A program made the translations under genes and the position numbers. Positions 34,173 to 46,038 of a stretch of DNA of 64,000 nt are shown in pieces. The stretch lies in NCBI GenBank assembly GCA_958298945.1, contig OY282609.1, forward strand, positions 13,312,326 to 13,376,325. The letters are read 5' to 3'. The DNA comes from Atherix ibis (lineage: Eukaryota > Arthropoda > Insecta > Diptera > Athericidae). Within the stretch, counting starts at the first letter, position 1, and each line of letters opens with the position of its first letter. The notes under the pieces were generated by a model. The model ran no database searches. It was not told the origin of the DNA and worked only from the letters and a program-made list of their open reading frames with translations.

Positions 34173-36704
34173 TATTACGATCAATATTGGCTTTTGTTAT
34201 TGGGTGGAATCGTGAAAACTTTTTGATATGAAAAATTAGAATTTCAATTGGAATAGGATTGAGTTGATGAAATTTACGAGTATTATTACCAAAGATGAAT
34301 TTCGTGCAATCAATAATTAATAAAATTTAAATGTTCTAATAGATAAACGTTGCCAAAAATAAAGATAAATTATATCAACTGTAGTAAAATAATTCCAAAA
34401 AAAAAAAAACTCAAATATTATTTATTTAAAAATTACCATTTAGAGTATAGATTATTGGATTTTATTAAATAAATTGAATAATATTCTTCAAATACATTAT
34501 ATAGAATAATAGTTATAAGATAGTTGTAATTTTGTGACATTTACAAAATTATTTAGATAATTAATTTGCATTGAAACTAATTGAAATCCAAAGTCGTCCT
34601 TTATGTACTCACCATAAACTTTTCGATGTAAGCTTTACCAGAATACCATTTTATTAATTATTATTATTTAGTTATTATTATTGCTCTTTTTCCATTTATT
34701 GATAGTTCAAAATTATTACAATAAACTTAATTAGTCTATTTGGAGAAATACAACTATATAGATACTTTTAAGTATTAATATATGTTATGAATAAACGAAT
34801 ACACCAATAATAATAGCAGATGTTTTCAAGTCGAAATTTTGAATTAAACTTTTGCTGACAGTTTAGTTTAAGGATAGAATCTATCGAATTCTCTGTTATC
34901 ATCACATTCAGTTTGCAGAGTAAGAGTAAAATCAAATAAATGTTCTTTATGGAATTGTTTTAATGCCATTAAGACGTGAATATTCATTTTATAAGTTTCA
35001 TGTAGTTATCTCGATTCAAGTAAAATTATTACGAAATTTCCTATTTGCAAGTATCACCACCCTTACCACAGCCATTAACAAACAACAACTTATCATTACC
35101 ATCATCTGTTCATATATGTTCATATATGGTATGAGGGGAGTAAGTAAGGAGTCTAATTTTATAACTCGCCAAATTCTATCATTTCTACACAAACTACAAA
35201 TTACACTATAAAATATAATACATATTCTATTCTTCATATTTCCGAACGTTAACTTTTCTGAAACACGTAAATCTAGAGTCCTTTCGGCTCATTCATCTAT
35301 ATGGGCTAACAACAGTTCTCCTATAAAAGGAATGCTTTCATATTACAATACATCTAAATCCCATAAACACTGGTACATACCACATATATACATCTTAGAT
35401 AAATAAATATATTCAAGTATACGCGGCGCAAATACGACATTTACAGTTTATATGTTTCGAAGTAATACTGATAAAATCTAAGACAAAATCACATGATTCC
35501 ATATCCTATTTGCTTTTCACGAGCTCTCATAAATATGTATGCATGTTCATATCCTTGCTTAAAAGCATTCCAGAAACAGAAACACACCACGAAGTTTACC
35601 ATTTTCATGTTTTCGTTCTTATTTAATTCGATGCTTTTCTTACCAAACTGACAACTATTTTTGCTGGCTTTTCCGCAAAGTTTTCTACTCCTTTTGCATA
35701 AAATTAGATTAGTTCATCTGACAATATATTATTTTATGAATATCTTTGTTTTTACCATACACATAGTTCTTTCTTTGTAAGCTTATAATTAATTTTTAAT
35801 TATTTTTGAATTAAACAAGATTGACCGTATTAATCCTAAAAGTCTTACGACAGAATTTGTATTTCTTTTTGCAATTTATTTGTTTTTAATAACTTTGAAT
35901 AAAATATTTCGTAAAAATTATTCCAGTTATTTAAACATATTTTTAATAGCTCATATAGTGTATGTACATCATTATTGAAAATATTAAAAATAAAAAAAAA
36001 ATATGAACTTTTCTTAGAAAAATATTCAGACTCTAATTTCTCAAAAATATTCAGACTCTAATTTAGAAATCCGAGAAAAGCTCTTAATCTATAAAAAATT
36101 AAAGTAAAGTAATTGTGGCTCAAAATTTGCTATAATGAAAAATATTCCTATAAAAAAAAAATTTCCCTTACATAACATTTCTAAGCATAAGAGAATCTCT
36201 TAATTCGTGCTCAATATTGAAAAACGAAGCGACTGGCTCAAAATTTGGTATTATTATGGTAAAAAGAGGAAATACTTAGGGAAGCTGTTTTTTTTTCTCT
36301 TAAACACAAAAAAAGAAAATTTCTTTTACATGAGATTGGTAAGAGCAGGATAACATTGAATTTCGGTATCAACATTTAAAACTTGAACAACTTCGGCTCA
36401 AAATTTGCTATTTAGGGAAATTTTCAAAAATATAAATTATCAAAAAGAAAGCCAAGAAACTCCTTCTTTTATTCGTGAAAGCAAAATTTTAAAATTTATA
36501 TTATCCGAATTTTCTTGATCGCTCAACTTGTGCTCAACATTTATAACTTATAGAAATTTAGCACACCATAAAAAATAAATAATATTAAAAATTTGGCCCG
36601 ATTTTTTATTTCTCAAAATAAGAAATGTAAAAGTTTCATTACACGAAATTCCATGATGCAAAAAAATTAATTTATTGAGACTGACTCGAAATTTGCTATG
36701 TTTA
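34173..36704. other. Unassigned intron sequence
   Basis: About 2.5 kb of AT-rich DNA. The part at 36000-36680 contains several loosely similar phrases (variants of ctcaaaatttgctatt followed by A-rich runs at about 36119, 36238, 36400 and 36680), hinting at an old degenerate tandem array. No gene seen. Confidence 0.4.
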
Positions 36705-37969
36705 CCAGGTGTGCAAGCTTAAATCCGCTGTTTTGTAGTCAGAAAACACGTTTTTTTTCATAGAAAGCAAAAATAAATTTATTCAAAGTACTTGCCCTTG
36801 CTAGCTATACATTTTTCCCATCGCTCGGGCAATATGTGGATACCACGACAAAAAAATTCCTTCTCTTTCGAGGCAAACCACTCATCAAGCCATTTTCGGA
36901 CGTATTCGTAAGAATCAAGGTGCTGCTCAGCGAGCGCGTGGCCCATCGACGAAAACAGGTGGTAGTCGGAAGGGACCAGGTCTGGTGAATAAGCGGGGTA
37001 GGGTAGTACCTCCCAGTTGAGTGTCTCCAAGTAGTTTCGGACCATTTTTGACGTTTGCGATGGTGCGTTGTCGTTGACGAAAATCAGCTTGTCATGTCTT
37101 TGTTGATAATCAAAGCACGGTGCAATTTGATCAGTTGTTGGTGGTAGCGGTGGGCATTGTCAGTTTCACCAGGTTTCAACATCTCATAGTAGACGATACC
37201 CTGCAGATCCCACCAAACTCACAGCATCGTCTTCCGTCCAAAACAATTTGGTCTTCGAGAAGATGTTGATGGTTGGCCAGGATCAACCCACGATTTTTTG
37301 CGTTTAGGATTCTCGAAATATATACACTTTTCATCGCCTGTCACAATCTGATGCAGAAACGACTTTCTTTTTTTGTCTGGCGAGCAAGATTTTGCATGTG
37401 TTTTGGCGTCACTCCATCTGCCTATCGTTCAATTCATGCGGCACCCATTTTCCGATCTTTTCAATCTTCCCCATGGCACTCAGATGCATGGAAATGGTTG
37501 GTTGAGTAACACCCAATTGCTCCGCGAGCATTTTTTGGAGATTGGGTATCGTCTTCGTCCAAAAGAGCCTGTAATTGATGGTCCTCAACCTTCCTAGGCC
37601 GATTTTCACAATTTGCCCCGCAAGTCAAAATTGCCGTTTTTGAACCGACGAAACCAATCTCGGCACGTGGTTTCCGATAAAACACTGCCACCATACGCCT
37701 CCATAAGCATTCGATGCGTTTCGGCAGTCGATTTCTTCAAATTGAAGCAGAAAAGCAGAGCTTCCCATATATGATCTTTTTCTGGCATAAAACTAGACAT
37801 GATTACCAAAGGAAAAATGTATGTTATTGTAGGAAATTGCTGACAATGTGCACTGATTAATGTTGACAGATGTCAAATTCCAAAAAAAAGTATGGCGTCC
37901 CCATGGTAGCTTAATATGCTCACTCACGCCATCTATGACCAAACACCGGATTTAAGCTTATACCCCTGG
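36705..37969 (-). mobile_element. Mos1-like mariner, full length
   Basis: 1265 bp, TA on both sides. Left end ccaggtgtgcaagcttaaat, right end reading inward ccaggggtataagcttaaat. Minus-strand transposase pseudogene inside. Confidence 0.93.
36779..37800 (-). pseudogene. Mos1-like transposase (broken)
   Basis: ATG at 37798-37800 begins MSSFMPEKDHIWEALLFCFN, as in Mos1. ETTCRDWFRRFKNGNFD, then several frameshifts through the second helix region; KRKSFLHQIVTGDEK keeps the first Asp, and FGRKTML and WWDLQGIVYYEMLKPGET follow. The last part (MVRNYLETLNWEVLPYPAYS, VPSDYHLF, RWEKCIASKGKYFE) is open and keeps the third Asp. Close to the copies at 16191 and 50806. Confidence 0.88.
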
Positions 37970-37971
37970 TA

Positions 37972-39879
37972 AGAGTATATCAAATATAACCAGGAACCTG
38001 AGACAAACACCTTTTGCTTCCTTCAAAATAATAATCTGACAGTTTCTTTACACTACATTTTTTTATATTAAATTACTTAATATATCGTGCTCAATATTTA
38101 AAAATGATCTACTTGAACTCCAAATTTGCTAATTTATAAAATTTTTAAGAAGATAAAACATTTCAAATATGGCTAGGAACTAAAGGGAAACTTCTTTTTT
38201 ATTTCTTAAAAACGAAAATTACACGAAATTTTTTGATGCTAGAGAATTATTAAATTCACGTTCAAAATTTAAAAATGAAAGGACAATTAAAACCTGCAGG
38301 GACAATAACAAATCATATAATTATTGGTTAATATTTATTGACTTTCGTATCTAACGATCTACAAGAATATTTTACGTAAATTATAACATTTTAAATTTTG
38401 AATGCTTTTCAAAATGACCAAAATTTAAAATAAAATAAAATTCAAGACAGCAAGAAAAAAAAATATAATATTTTATTAATAAAACTAATTAAGGAACTTT
38501 CTAAATGGATTTAATGATTCAAATGGAATTAATTGCAAAAGCCCAAAATAACAAGAACAATTCAAGTATTTTTCTACAAAATAATAAGCAATAAGATACA
38601 CGTGCTCTTTATATTCAAATAAGTACTTTTATAAATAAATATTCACATATTCTAAGAAATTCGCAATAATAATAAAAATTATTTTTCAACTTATGTGTTG
38701 TATATCTCAGGAGAAATTTTCCTTTTACAAAATCAAGAAATTTCCAAAATAATTTGTAAAAATATTTTTTACACGTGCCAGACATAATTTATATCAACTG
38801 CTGTTAGTCAGTCCTTTTTAACTTGAATATATATTATTAAAATTTTAATATAATAATATTTGTTGAGAAATTATTCTCTTACTCTTTCCACATAGTGTAT
38901 AAATACAATACTTTGTTATGATTTAAATTGTTCATACAAAATTTCAGATTTCTTTAAATGTCATTGATAAATTTGGAAGAAAAAAAATAGTTAAAGTTTT
39001 TAAGTATCCTTTTTATACAGTTTTAATGTATCTCGAAACTTACGAATGGAAGGTAAAATTATTAGTACTCATTACTCATAAATATCTTTTTGAATGAGAT
39101 ATGAAAAGGATATCATAAAATGGATATGTGCAGACAAAATAATTTCCCTCATAAAGCTCTAGTAATTAAATACGGATATAAAAAAATTAGTGAAATAAAT
39201 TTAATATCATTAACATCACTTCCAACAAGGCATTCTCTTGTGCTGAATTAAAAATCCATTTGCATATTATGCGTGGTGTAGTAATTTACGTTAGCCCATT
39301 CAATAGATTGCGCAGTAATTATTATTTCCGTATATTATTATTAATGAATGAAAGGATATTATCCCAGTAGTGTTCCCGGAGATTTCTCTGCTCTACACTT
39401 ACAATCCTAAATGGTGGATTATAATTAATGTCAGAGCTCCCAAGTGTACACTCTAAAAAAAATGCATATGCTTTCTGCACAGACAAATTCCAATTGCAAG
39501 TATTTTCTCCCTTCAGGTATCTACACATTCGATTCAAGTACAAAGGAGCACCTGTACACTTTACTGTCGCAATAATTTTATATTACAATGTAGAGCTTCC
39601 GTACTTTGCTCTTTAAAAAAAAAAAAAAAAAAAACAATTTTAAAAGTAGTGAATTTTTTCCAATTTTCCAAAGTGTGCACCTAAAGTAATGAACTTTTAC
39701 AATTCAAAAGATCGCATATATTAACATGTTTTTTTTTTTTATCACAACACTATTTTTAAGAATACTTTTTTTGGAAAAAAAATAAAAATATTAAAACTAT
39801 TTTCATTTTTAATAAGGTCCACGAATTTTAAGCAATTTGGATTTTTACATTTGATTATTAACGTTTAATTTGAATTCAC
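37972..39879. other. Unassigned intron sequence
   Basis: AT-rich intron DNA. Around 39320-39620 there are open frames on both strands (for example KGENTCNWNLSVQKAYAFFL on the minus strand) that I cannot identify. Confidence 0.4.
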
Positions 39880-40185
39880 AGATGTGAAAATTACAGCCAT
39901 TTATAGGAATGTTCTTCAGCACCTCGGTTACGGCTGCTTGAATAGCTGGGAGATATCATCAAAAAATGCTCCTTTTATATTGGTTTTCAGTTTTGGAAAT
40001 AGAAAATAGTCACATGGTGATAGATCAGGCGAATACCGAGGGTGGTTGATGAGAGAAATCCGTTTTTTCATCAAAAATTCGTTCACTTTTTTGGTCTTGT
40101 GAGGTGGTGCACGACCAATTCTTTTCTTGTGAGGTGGTGTAACACGACCAATTCTTTTCCACAAACGATCTAAAACGCCTAAATA

Positions 40186-41329
40186 CGAGGGTCGTTCAAT
40201 AAGTCCTTAGAAAATCCGAGAAATTGCACTCGTAGTGTCGGTAAAGATATTTTTTTGTAAGTAACATTATCGACAGGAAAGCTGTCAAAATTTCAGCTCG
40301 ATCCATAGCGTAGGTCAATTTCTATCGTCGATTAAAGTTAACGACATTTATTTGTGCATAACAATGGAAAAAAGCGAGTTTAGGGCTGTCATCAAACATC
40401 TCGATTTGAAAGGCTTAAGCCCGAAAGAAGTCAAAGCCGAGTTGGATGCAGTTCATGGCACATCTGCACCTGTGTTTGCGACGGTTTACAATTGGGGGAA
40501 TGAATTTAAACGTGGCCGTTCATCCACAAAAGATGAACATCGTTCATGACGCCCAGTTGAGGTGTCTACTCCTAAAATCATCGACAAAATCCACGATCTG
40601 ATTTTGAACGATCGGCGAATTATAGTGCGCGAATTAGTTGAGGCCACGGGCATATCACAAAGTACAGTCGATTCAATTTTGCATGAAAAATTGTCTGTGA
40701 AAAAAATTTCGGCAAAATGGGTGCCGCGTTTGCTCTCAGAGGAGAATAAGCGCAATCGTGTAGTGGACTCTGAGGCTTTGTTGGCACTCTTTCATCGCAA
40801 TCCTGCCGAATTCCTTCGTCGATATATCACTGTGGACGAAACCTGGATACACTACTACACTCCAGAAACGAAGAGACAGTCATCACAGTGGATTTTCAAG
40901 AGTGAACGGGCTCCGAAGAAGGCAAAAACGGTGCCATCGGCCGGCAAGGTGATGGCCACGGTCTATTGGGATTCGCAGGGCATCATTTTTATCGACTACT
41001 TGGAAAAAGGAAAAACAATAACAGGAGCGTATTACGCGTCGTTATTGCAACGGTTGAGCGAGGAAATCAAAGGGAAACGCCCCCATCTGAAGAAGAAAAA
41101 AATCCTCTTGCATCAGGACAATGCGCGTGTGCACACCTGCGCTGTTTCGATGGCCAAAATTGTGGAATTGTTGCAGCATCCCGCTTATTCACCAGATTTG
41201 GCCCCGAGTAACTATTTTCTTTTCCCCAATCTGAAGAAATGGCTTGGCGGACGACGGTTCACTTCCAACGAGTGTTTTTAAAAACAATTTTTTTCCATCT
41301 TTTTCTAAGGACTTATTGAACGACCCTCG
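40186..41329 (+). mobile_element. irritans mariner nested in the D-group element
   Basis: TA at 40184-40185 and 41330-41331; ends cgagggtcgttcaataagtc. At 1144 bp it is about 120 bp shorter than the copy at 29325, owing to deletion of the last 40 or so codons (reading RRFTSNE then directly into the 3' A/T-rich end). Confidence 0.93.
40364..41280 (+). pseudogene. irritans transposase (nonsense, D-to-N, 3' deletion)
   Basis: ATG at 40364 (MEKSEFRAVIKHLDLKGLSP). One nonsense codon, TGA at 40547-40549 in place of a Gly codon, splits otherwise continuous coding. LLSEENKRNRVVDSEALLAL, VDETWIHYYTPETKRQSSQW and LHQDNARVH are intact. The third catalytic Asp has become Asn (SPDLAPSNYFLF; the copy at 29325 has Asp). 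The C-terminus after RRFTSNE is deleted. Confidence 0.9.
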
Positions 41330-42076
41330 TAGTATTCTCCATTAACAGTTCGACCTTCTGGAACAAATTTCATGTGGACAATACCGTTCGAATCATAAAA
41401 AGTAATCAACATTGTCTTGATTCGAGACTTCTGAAAACGCAATTTTTTTGGTTTTGGCTCGCCTTTGGACTTCCGCAGTTCAGCACATTGACGCTTAGTT
41501 TCAGGGTCATATTTAAAGCACCATGACTCATCACCAGTTATGATCGCATCAAGAAAGTCTGGATCGTTTTCAGCAGTTTCAACAATGTCTTTGCAATGCT
41601 CCACACGAGCGATTTTTTGGTCTTCATTTAATTCATTTGGAACAAAACGCGCACAGACCTTTCTTTTACTCAAATCTTCAGTTAAAATTCTCCAAATAGT
41701 TTTTTTACTCGTATTTAATTCCTCAGCCAACATTCTCGTAGTAAAATTTGCATCGATACCAATGATTTCACGGACTTTTTCCACCAATTCACCATGATTA
41801 CTAGCTTCTGGACAACCTGGCCCTTAGGTTGTCCTTTAAATCCTCACGACCATTTTTAAATCATGTAAACCACGATTTAAAAAAAAATTTTTTTGTAACA
41901 TTAGCACACTTTTTCTTTTATTGAAATGGCTGTAACTTTCACATCGGTTATCCGACATGAATTTAGGTGAGTTTGAAAGAGGATGAATGTATCTTTTTAA
42001 TGCTGTACATTTTCAATAGATGGCGCTGCATGTTGTATGATTTAAATATAAAGTTCTTTTTGGGACACACTGTGTA

Positions 42077-44923
42077 AATGGAAATACGAAAAAAATAATT
42101 TCTTGTACACTCCTGAGGATTCAATGAAATAATAAGTTTTATTTACAAACAAAAATACCACAGAATACTATATATAAAAAATGCTGTACAAAATAGGAAA
42201 AAAAAATACCAAATGTGAAAAATTAAACTGGTTGAAAATATGTTGGATGAGGTTTTTTTTCTATAAAATATCGACGCAAGGCACGTGATAAACCGCCAAA
42301 TTTTGAAAGAATGTTATTAATACCTTTGTATAAAGAAGTCAGACCCATTTATACCTCTTGTGTATCACGATTATTTCAAAACAATTTGCCTTTTAAAACT
42401 CAATTGAAATTTAATGATTTTTACAAATTCAATTATTATGAAAGTGCTACAAGTCCATTTACGGCCCAGAAAAGATATATTATTTTAGTTAAATGAACTC
42501 TAAATTCAGAGTATTATTCACAAGCTTTTGCTACGATTAGACCATTCGAGCAATGAACGAATTTTTGCCTCAGCTCGAACATTTTTGTTTGTATCTTCGG
42601 AAGGGAAATAAAGATGTCTCGATTTTCAGGCTCGAACCCATGAACAATTTTTGAGTAGTGATTACATGCGAGCTACACATTTTTTTTCATACATTTAACA
42701 TTTCTTTCATTTTAATGAACATAAAATAAAATAATTCAAGAGAATGCACCAATGAAATTGTTCAGCAATTTTCACCATCTTTATACGAATGATTTCGATC
42801 ACCTTTTGGAACTGGTCTCACCACTAATCGCCAAATAAGATACGGCAATTTCTAGACTGGGTAATTCAACGTTACGGCAAATCCAAACAGAAAACAAACA
42901 ATTTTTAATACACAAGCGAGAAATATCAAAATATTGTTCGCGCTCAACACACAGTGTGAATAAAAAGCTGCATGTTCGAGCCCTTTGCCTAAAATGATCA
43001 AGCGTCTACAATTTGAGTCGTCTCGATCATGCTCGATCGAGGGGAAAGTGTTCGTCTAACCTGTTCGAGCATATAGTACGCCGCTCGGGTTGAACAAATG
43101 GACAAGTTTTTCTAAAACTCGAGTATTTCTCAAATTTTGTTGTTGTATAGATTAAAATACAAACATTTAAATATCTCGAAAGAAAAACAAATCAGCTAAA
43201 TGGTCTATTTAATAGTATATCATTTAGAATCTATCCAATTTTTAAATGGTATACTCCAACTTAAAATATTTAAAGACATATATTTTTTTGATAGTAAAAA
43301 AATGTCTAAATACCAAAATAATTATTGAAAAGTATTTTTTTTTTTTTAAATTCTGTTATTTCGAATTGATTAAAATTTCTATAATCGATCTAACTTTATT
43401 GCAATCAATTATAAAACGATTAGAAAATATTATTTAACGTTTAAAAATATTGAGAGAAATTATTCATAGACATTTAAGTAGTTCCAATTTTAACGCTATT
43501 TTGAGTACGTTTTCAGTTGAAAATAAAATTACTGAAGTATTTATAAAAGTTAACATTATCTCAAGCATGTTGATGATACTAAGAAGATAAAACCAATTTT
43601 ATTTGAGGTTTTATTTTTAGAGAGTAAAATTGCCAACAGAATTTTATTTTACAGACGATATGCATTGGAAAATTCTAAAATATAACTCAACGAAAAACTT
43701 TCGCAAGTAACTACTGTGAAAGTTTGCCGATGAACAATTTTTAGTAAAAATGCAATTTATTTTAGTTTCAGATAAATTTTATTAAATATTCTGAATTATG
43801 TATATAATATTAGATAGAGAATGTTAAACTTTTGTAAAACAATTTTTTTTTTGCATTCAATTTATACAAATTTACAAAATTTTGTGTAAGATATAAAATT
43901 GTATTATACAAAAATGCTATTAAAATAAGGAATTATAAGGAATTATATTTTTTTCCACAAGCTATTCAAAATAAATCCTTTGGGAAAAAAGTGAACATAA
44001 ATTAATTTCCAAAAAAAAAATGGAGATTTTATTTATACCAACTTAAAAATAAAAAGATATCAAACAAATGTGAATATTTTTGATCTGTCAACAAGCAGGC
44101 AAGCCTTTTTAAAATGATCGAAAGGACATGCATGTAAATTTGAATTTTTAGTTTTTATTTTAACAGATTTTTTTATTTCACGACCATATGATGGATACTA
44201 GACTATTTTTTTGTTGGTTTTTTCAATTTTAAAATGGAAAAAAAATCCTAACAGGATGCAAGGACATATAGGAAATACGCAATTTTTTTTTTTTGCACAT
44301 GACCATAAAAAGTTAAAAACATTCCACTTTGGTATGCAAAAATTCACTACATCAAAACACATATGAGCATAGAAAAATTTATATTCATATGAAAAGAGTC
44401 TGTTCACAGAATGGCATCCTCAAAGCTTTACAAACTTTAACGACTATTGAATAAACCATTTTTGCATAATTTCTTCTTTTTCACATTCAATCGGTTTTTT
44501 TTTTACTACATTATGTCCTACTGTATCCATATACATGCGAACTACAGTATAACCTATATTGAATGGGCTTTTTTTTAAAATTTAATTGCTTAGAGGATGT
44601 TTAATTAATATTTTCAATGATATTTTTATAAAATTCTGCATGCACTTTTAAAACAAACCAAAAAAAAATCATTTTTTTTAAAATTATTTTTATTAAATTT
44701 ATAGCTGAGCTGTTCTTTTTTCGTTTTAAATAAATTTTGAAAAAAATAATTATTGCACAATATACCATCGTATCAGGGATGATTTTTTCTTTGTTCATTT
44801 AAAAAATATTATTTAAATGAAAACGGAAAATTTATATATTTGTACAATTGTTTTTAAAAACTAGTGTTTAGAAGTTTTATTAAAATATATTAGTAAAAAA
44901 AAAAAAAGGAACTGTCCACCTAC
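42077..44923. other. Unassigned intron sequence with one odd open frame
   Basis: Mostly AT-rich. At about 42255-42496 a plus-strand frame of some 80 codons is open (KARDKPPNFERMLLIPLYKE, TSCVSRLFQNNLPFKTQLKF), ending at TGA. Unlike most chance frames here it is not low-complexity, but I recognise no family. At 42530-43110 several copies of gctcgaac/gttcgagc recur in both orientations. The remainder shows nothing. Confidence 0.4.
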
Positions 44924-45182
44924 CTTCTCGGACATCTGTATATGGATCGTCGACATGCTTTTCATTATAAATAATTGAATGATGTCCTTCGGCGACATAC
45001 GATCGATTTGGAAAATAATGCTTTGAATGCTCGACATAGTATGAGTCCTTTTCAGTTATAACTTTGCCCTCAAATACACCATCTATTATCGAACCAAATA
45101 CATGACTATTTTTTTCACCTAAAACTTCACCATGGTAAATGTGTGAGGTATCAACTGGAACTTGACCTTTAGTACTATGGAC
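44924..45182 (-). CDS. kuz: kuz exon: prodomain
   Basis: 86 codons plus one base: VHSTKGQVPVDTSHIYHGEV, GSIIDGVFEGKVITEKDSYY, VEHSKHYFP and SIIYNEKHVDDPYTDVREG. This is the typical ADAM prodomain beta-rich region found in kuz. Acceptor gtacag before 45182, donor gaag|gtaggt at 44924/44923. Confidence 0.95.
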
Positions 45183-45358
45183 CTGTACAAATATTCACAT
45201 GGAAATTGTTAGCTATATTTGTGAAAAAACATCATAAAAATATAGAATATTGATATTCATAATTTATTATGTATCACATTCCAATTGCAACAGAAAAAAA
45301 AATTATATGTGCTCAAATTTGTATGTTTTTATTTTTTTATTTATTTAATTAAACTCAC
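45183..45358 (-). other. kuz intron, 176 bp
   Basis: Short intron between the two prodomain exons; donor gtgagt at 45358, acceptor AG at 45183-45184. Phase 0 on both sides. Confidence 0.9.
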
Positions 45359-45555
45359 CTCTAAATTATCACTAAACGTTACTAAATCGCGTTTTAACCT
45401 AATATGAAAATCTCTTCCGTGCGCCTTAAATTTTAAATATACATGATGATCTTTGGTTACTGATCGTTTAGCTCTTCTATGACTAGCATGTATGAGTTCC
45501 TGGTCATAGCTGAGTGTTTCATAGTGCGATATGTATTCATTGAGTCGTTTATGTT
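45359..45555 (-). CDS. kuz: kuz exon: most N-terminal exon found
   Basis: Starts with two bases finishing a codon, then HKRLNEYISHYETLSYDQEL, HASHRRAKRSVTKDHHVYLK and HGRDFHIRLKRDLVTFSDNL, the start of the mature prodomain in kuz. It has a second basic motif, RRAKR (residues about 26-30), that fits a proprotein-convertase site. Acceptor attacag before 45555, donor gag|gtgagt at 45359/45358. The upstream exon with signal peptide and start codon must end in phase 1; I could not find it. Confidence 0.95.
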
Positions 45556-46038
45556 CTGTAATAAAAAAAAAAATTTCAAATTATACTTTGCAAATATCGA
45601 AAGAAATATTTTTAAGACCATAAAAAATAGGCAATTCTATAAAACCAAAAAGTACTAAATAATCAATAAATTTTTTTTTATTATAGGAATCTGACGACCA
45701 AAGGATTGTCAAATAGCGTTAAATATGATTATGCTATTTGATTAGGTCCCTATTTTTCGAACAATTGGTGAATCCTAACTAAGAGCACTAATATTTCGGT
45801 AGCACACATAATTTTTAGAGGGCCGAGAAGCAGTGAAAGATAAACCTTGCTAAAAGATGCATTTAAATATAGTAAAACTGATGTGAAACCTTTTCCATCA
45901 ATGATTTTTTGCCGGAAAAAGTATTACTGTGGCTCCTATTCACCTGACCTAAGCCTATATGATTTTTGTTGTTCTTCAACATGAAAAAAAAAACAGAATA
46001 AAAGGACATAATCTTGATACGTGTATTATAGAGAACAT
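45556..46038. other. kuz upstream intron sequence
   Basis: AT-rich; contains no supported feature. Short phrases at 45900-45960 (CGSYSPDLSLYDFCCS on the plus strand) recall the end of a mariner transposase, suggesting a tiny remnant. Confidence 0.4.

Larger units (their letters stand above)
39908..41830 (-). pseudogene. D-group transposase, interrupted
   Basis: N-terminal half at 41330-41830: EKVREIIGIDANFTTRMLAE, TIWRILTEDLSKRKVCARFV, then ITGDESWCFKYDPETKRQCA with the first Asp and KLRFQKSRIKTMLITFYDSN. C-terminal half at 39908-40184: VNEFLMKKRISLINHPRYSP and DLSPCDYFLFPKLKTNIKGA, keeping the third Asp. The second-Asp region is replaced by a short tandem repeat (RIGRVTPPHKK then RIGRAPPHKTKK, two copies of about 37 bp). 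The first helix-turn-helix and the end are lost or unreadable. Confidence 0.8.
39880..42074 (-). mobile_element. D-group mariner split by an irritans element
   Basis: Minus-strand element whose 5' end at 42074 reads inward cagtgtgtcccaaaaagaac. Near its ends an inverted pair, gatgtgaaagttacagccat and atggctgtaattttcacatc, lies at about 41927-41949 and 39884-39906. The irritans element at 40186-41329 is inserted inside the coding region, and the two halves of the D transposase join across it (TVNGEYY before, then LGVLDRLWKRIGR). The left boundary is approximate because no terminal repeat is visible there. Confidence 0.75.
5196..45555 (-). other. kuz: kuzbanian (ADAM10) gene span, 5' end missing
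   Basis: Minus-strand gene for a membrane metalloprotease of the ADAM10 group. Kuzbanian is the fly sheddase that cuts Notch at the cell surface after ligand binding and also processes Delta. Nine exons with GT/AG borders and continuous phase encode 932 residues (short tail) or 964 (long tail). Numbering from the first residue seen, the prodomain runs to about 278, the metalloprotease to about 545, disintegrin and cysteine-rich regions to about 770, and the membrane segment is near 789-808. The signal peptide and first residues are not in the exons found. Introns are very large and carry most of the window's transposons; no recognised exon is interrupted. Confidence 0.95.

Noticed and set aside
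36000..36680. Repeated phrase ctcaaaatttgctat
   Set aside because: Similarity between units is loose; noted in the region entry but not called as a repeat.
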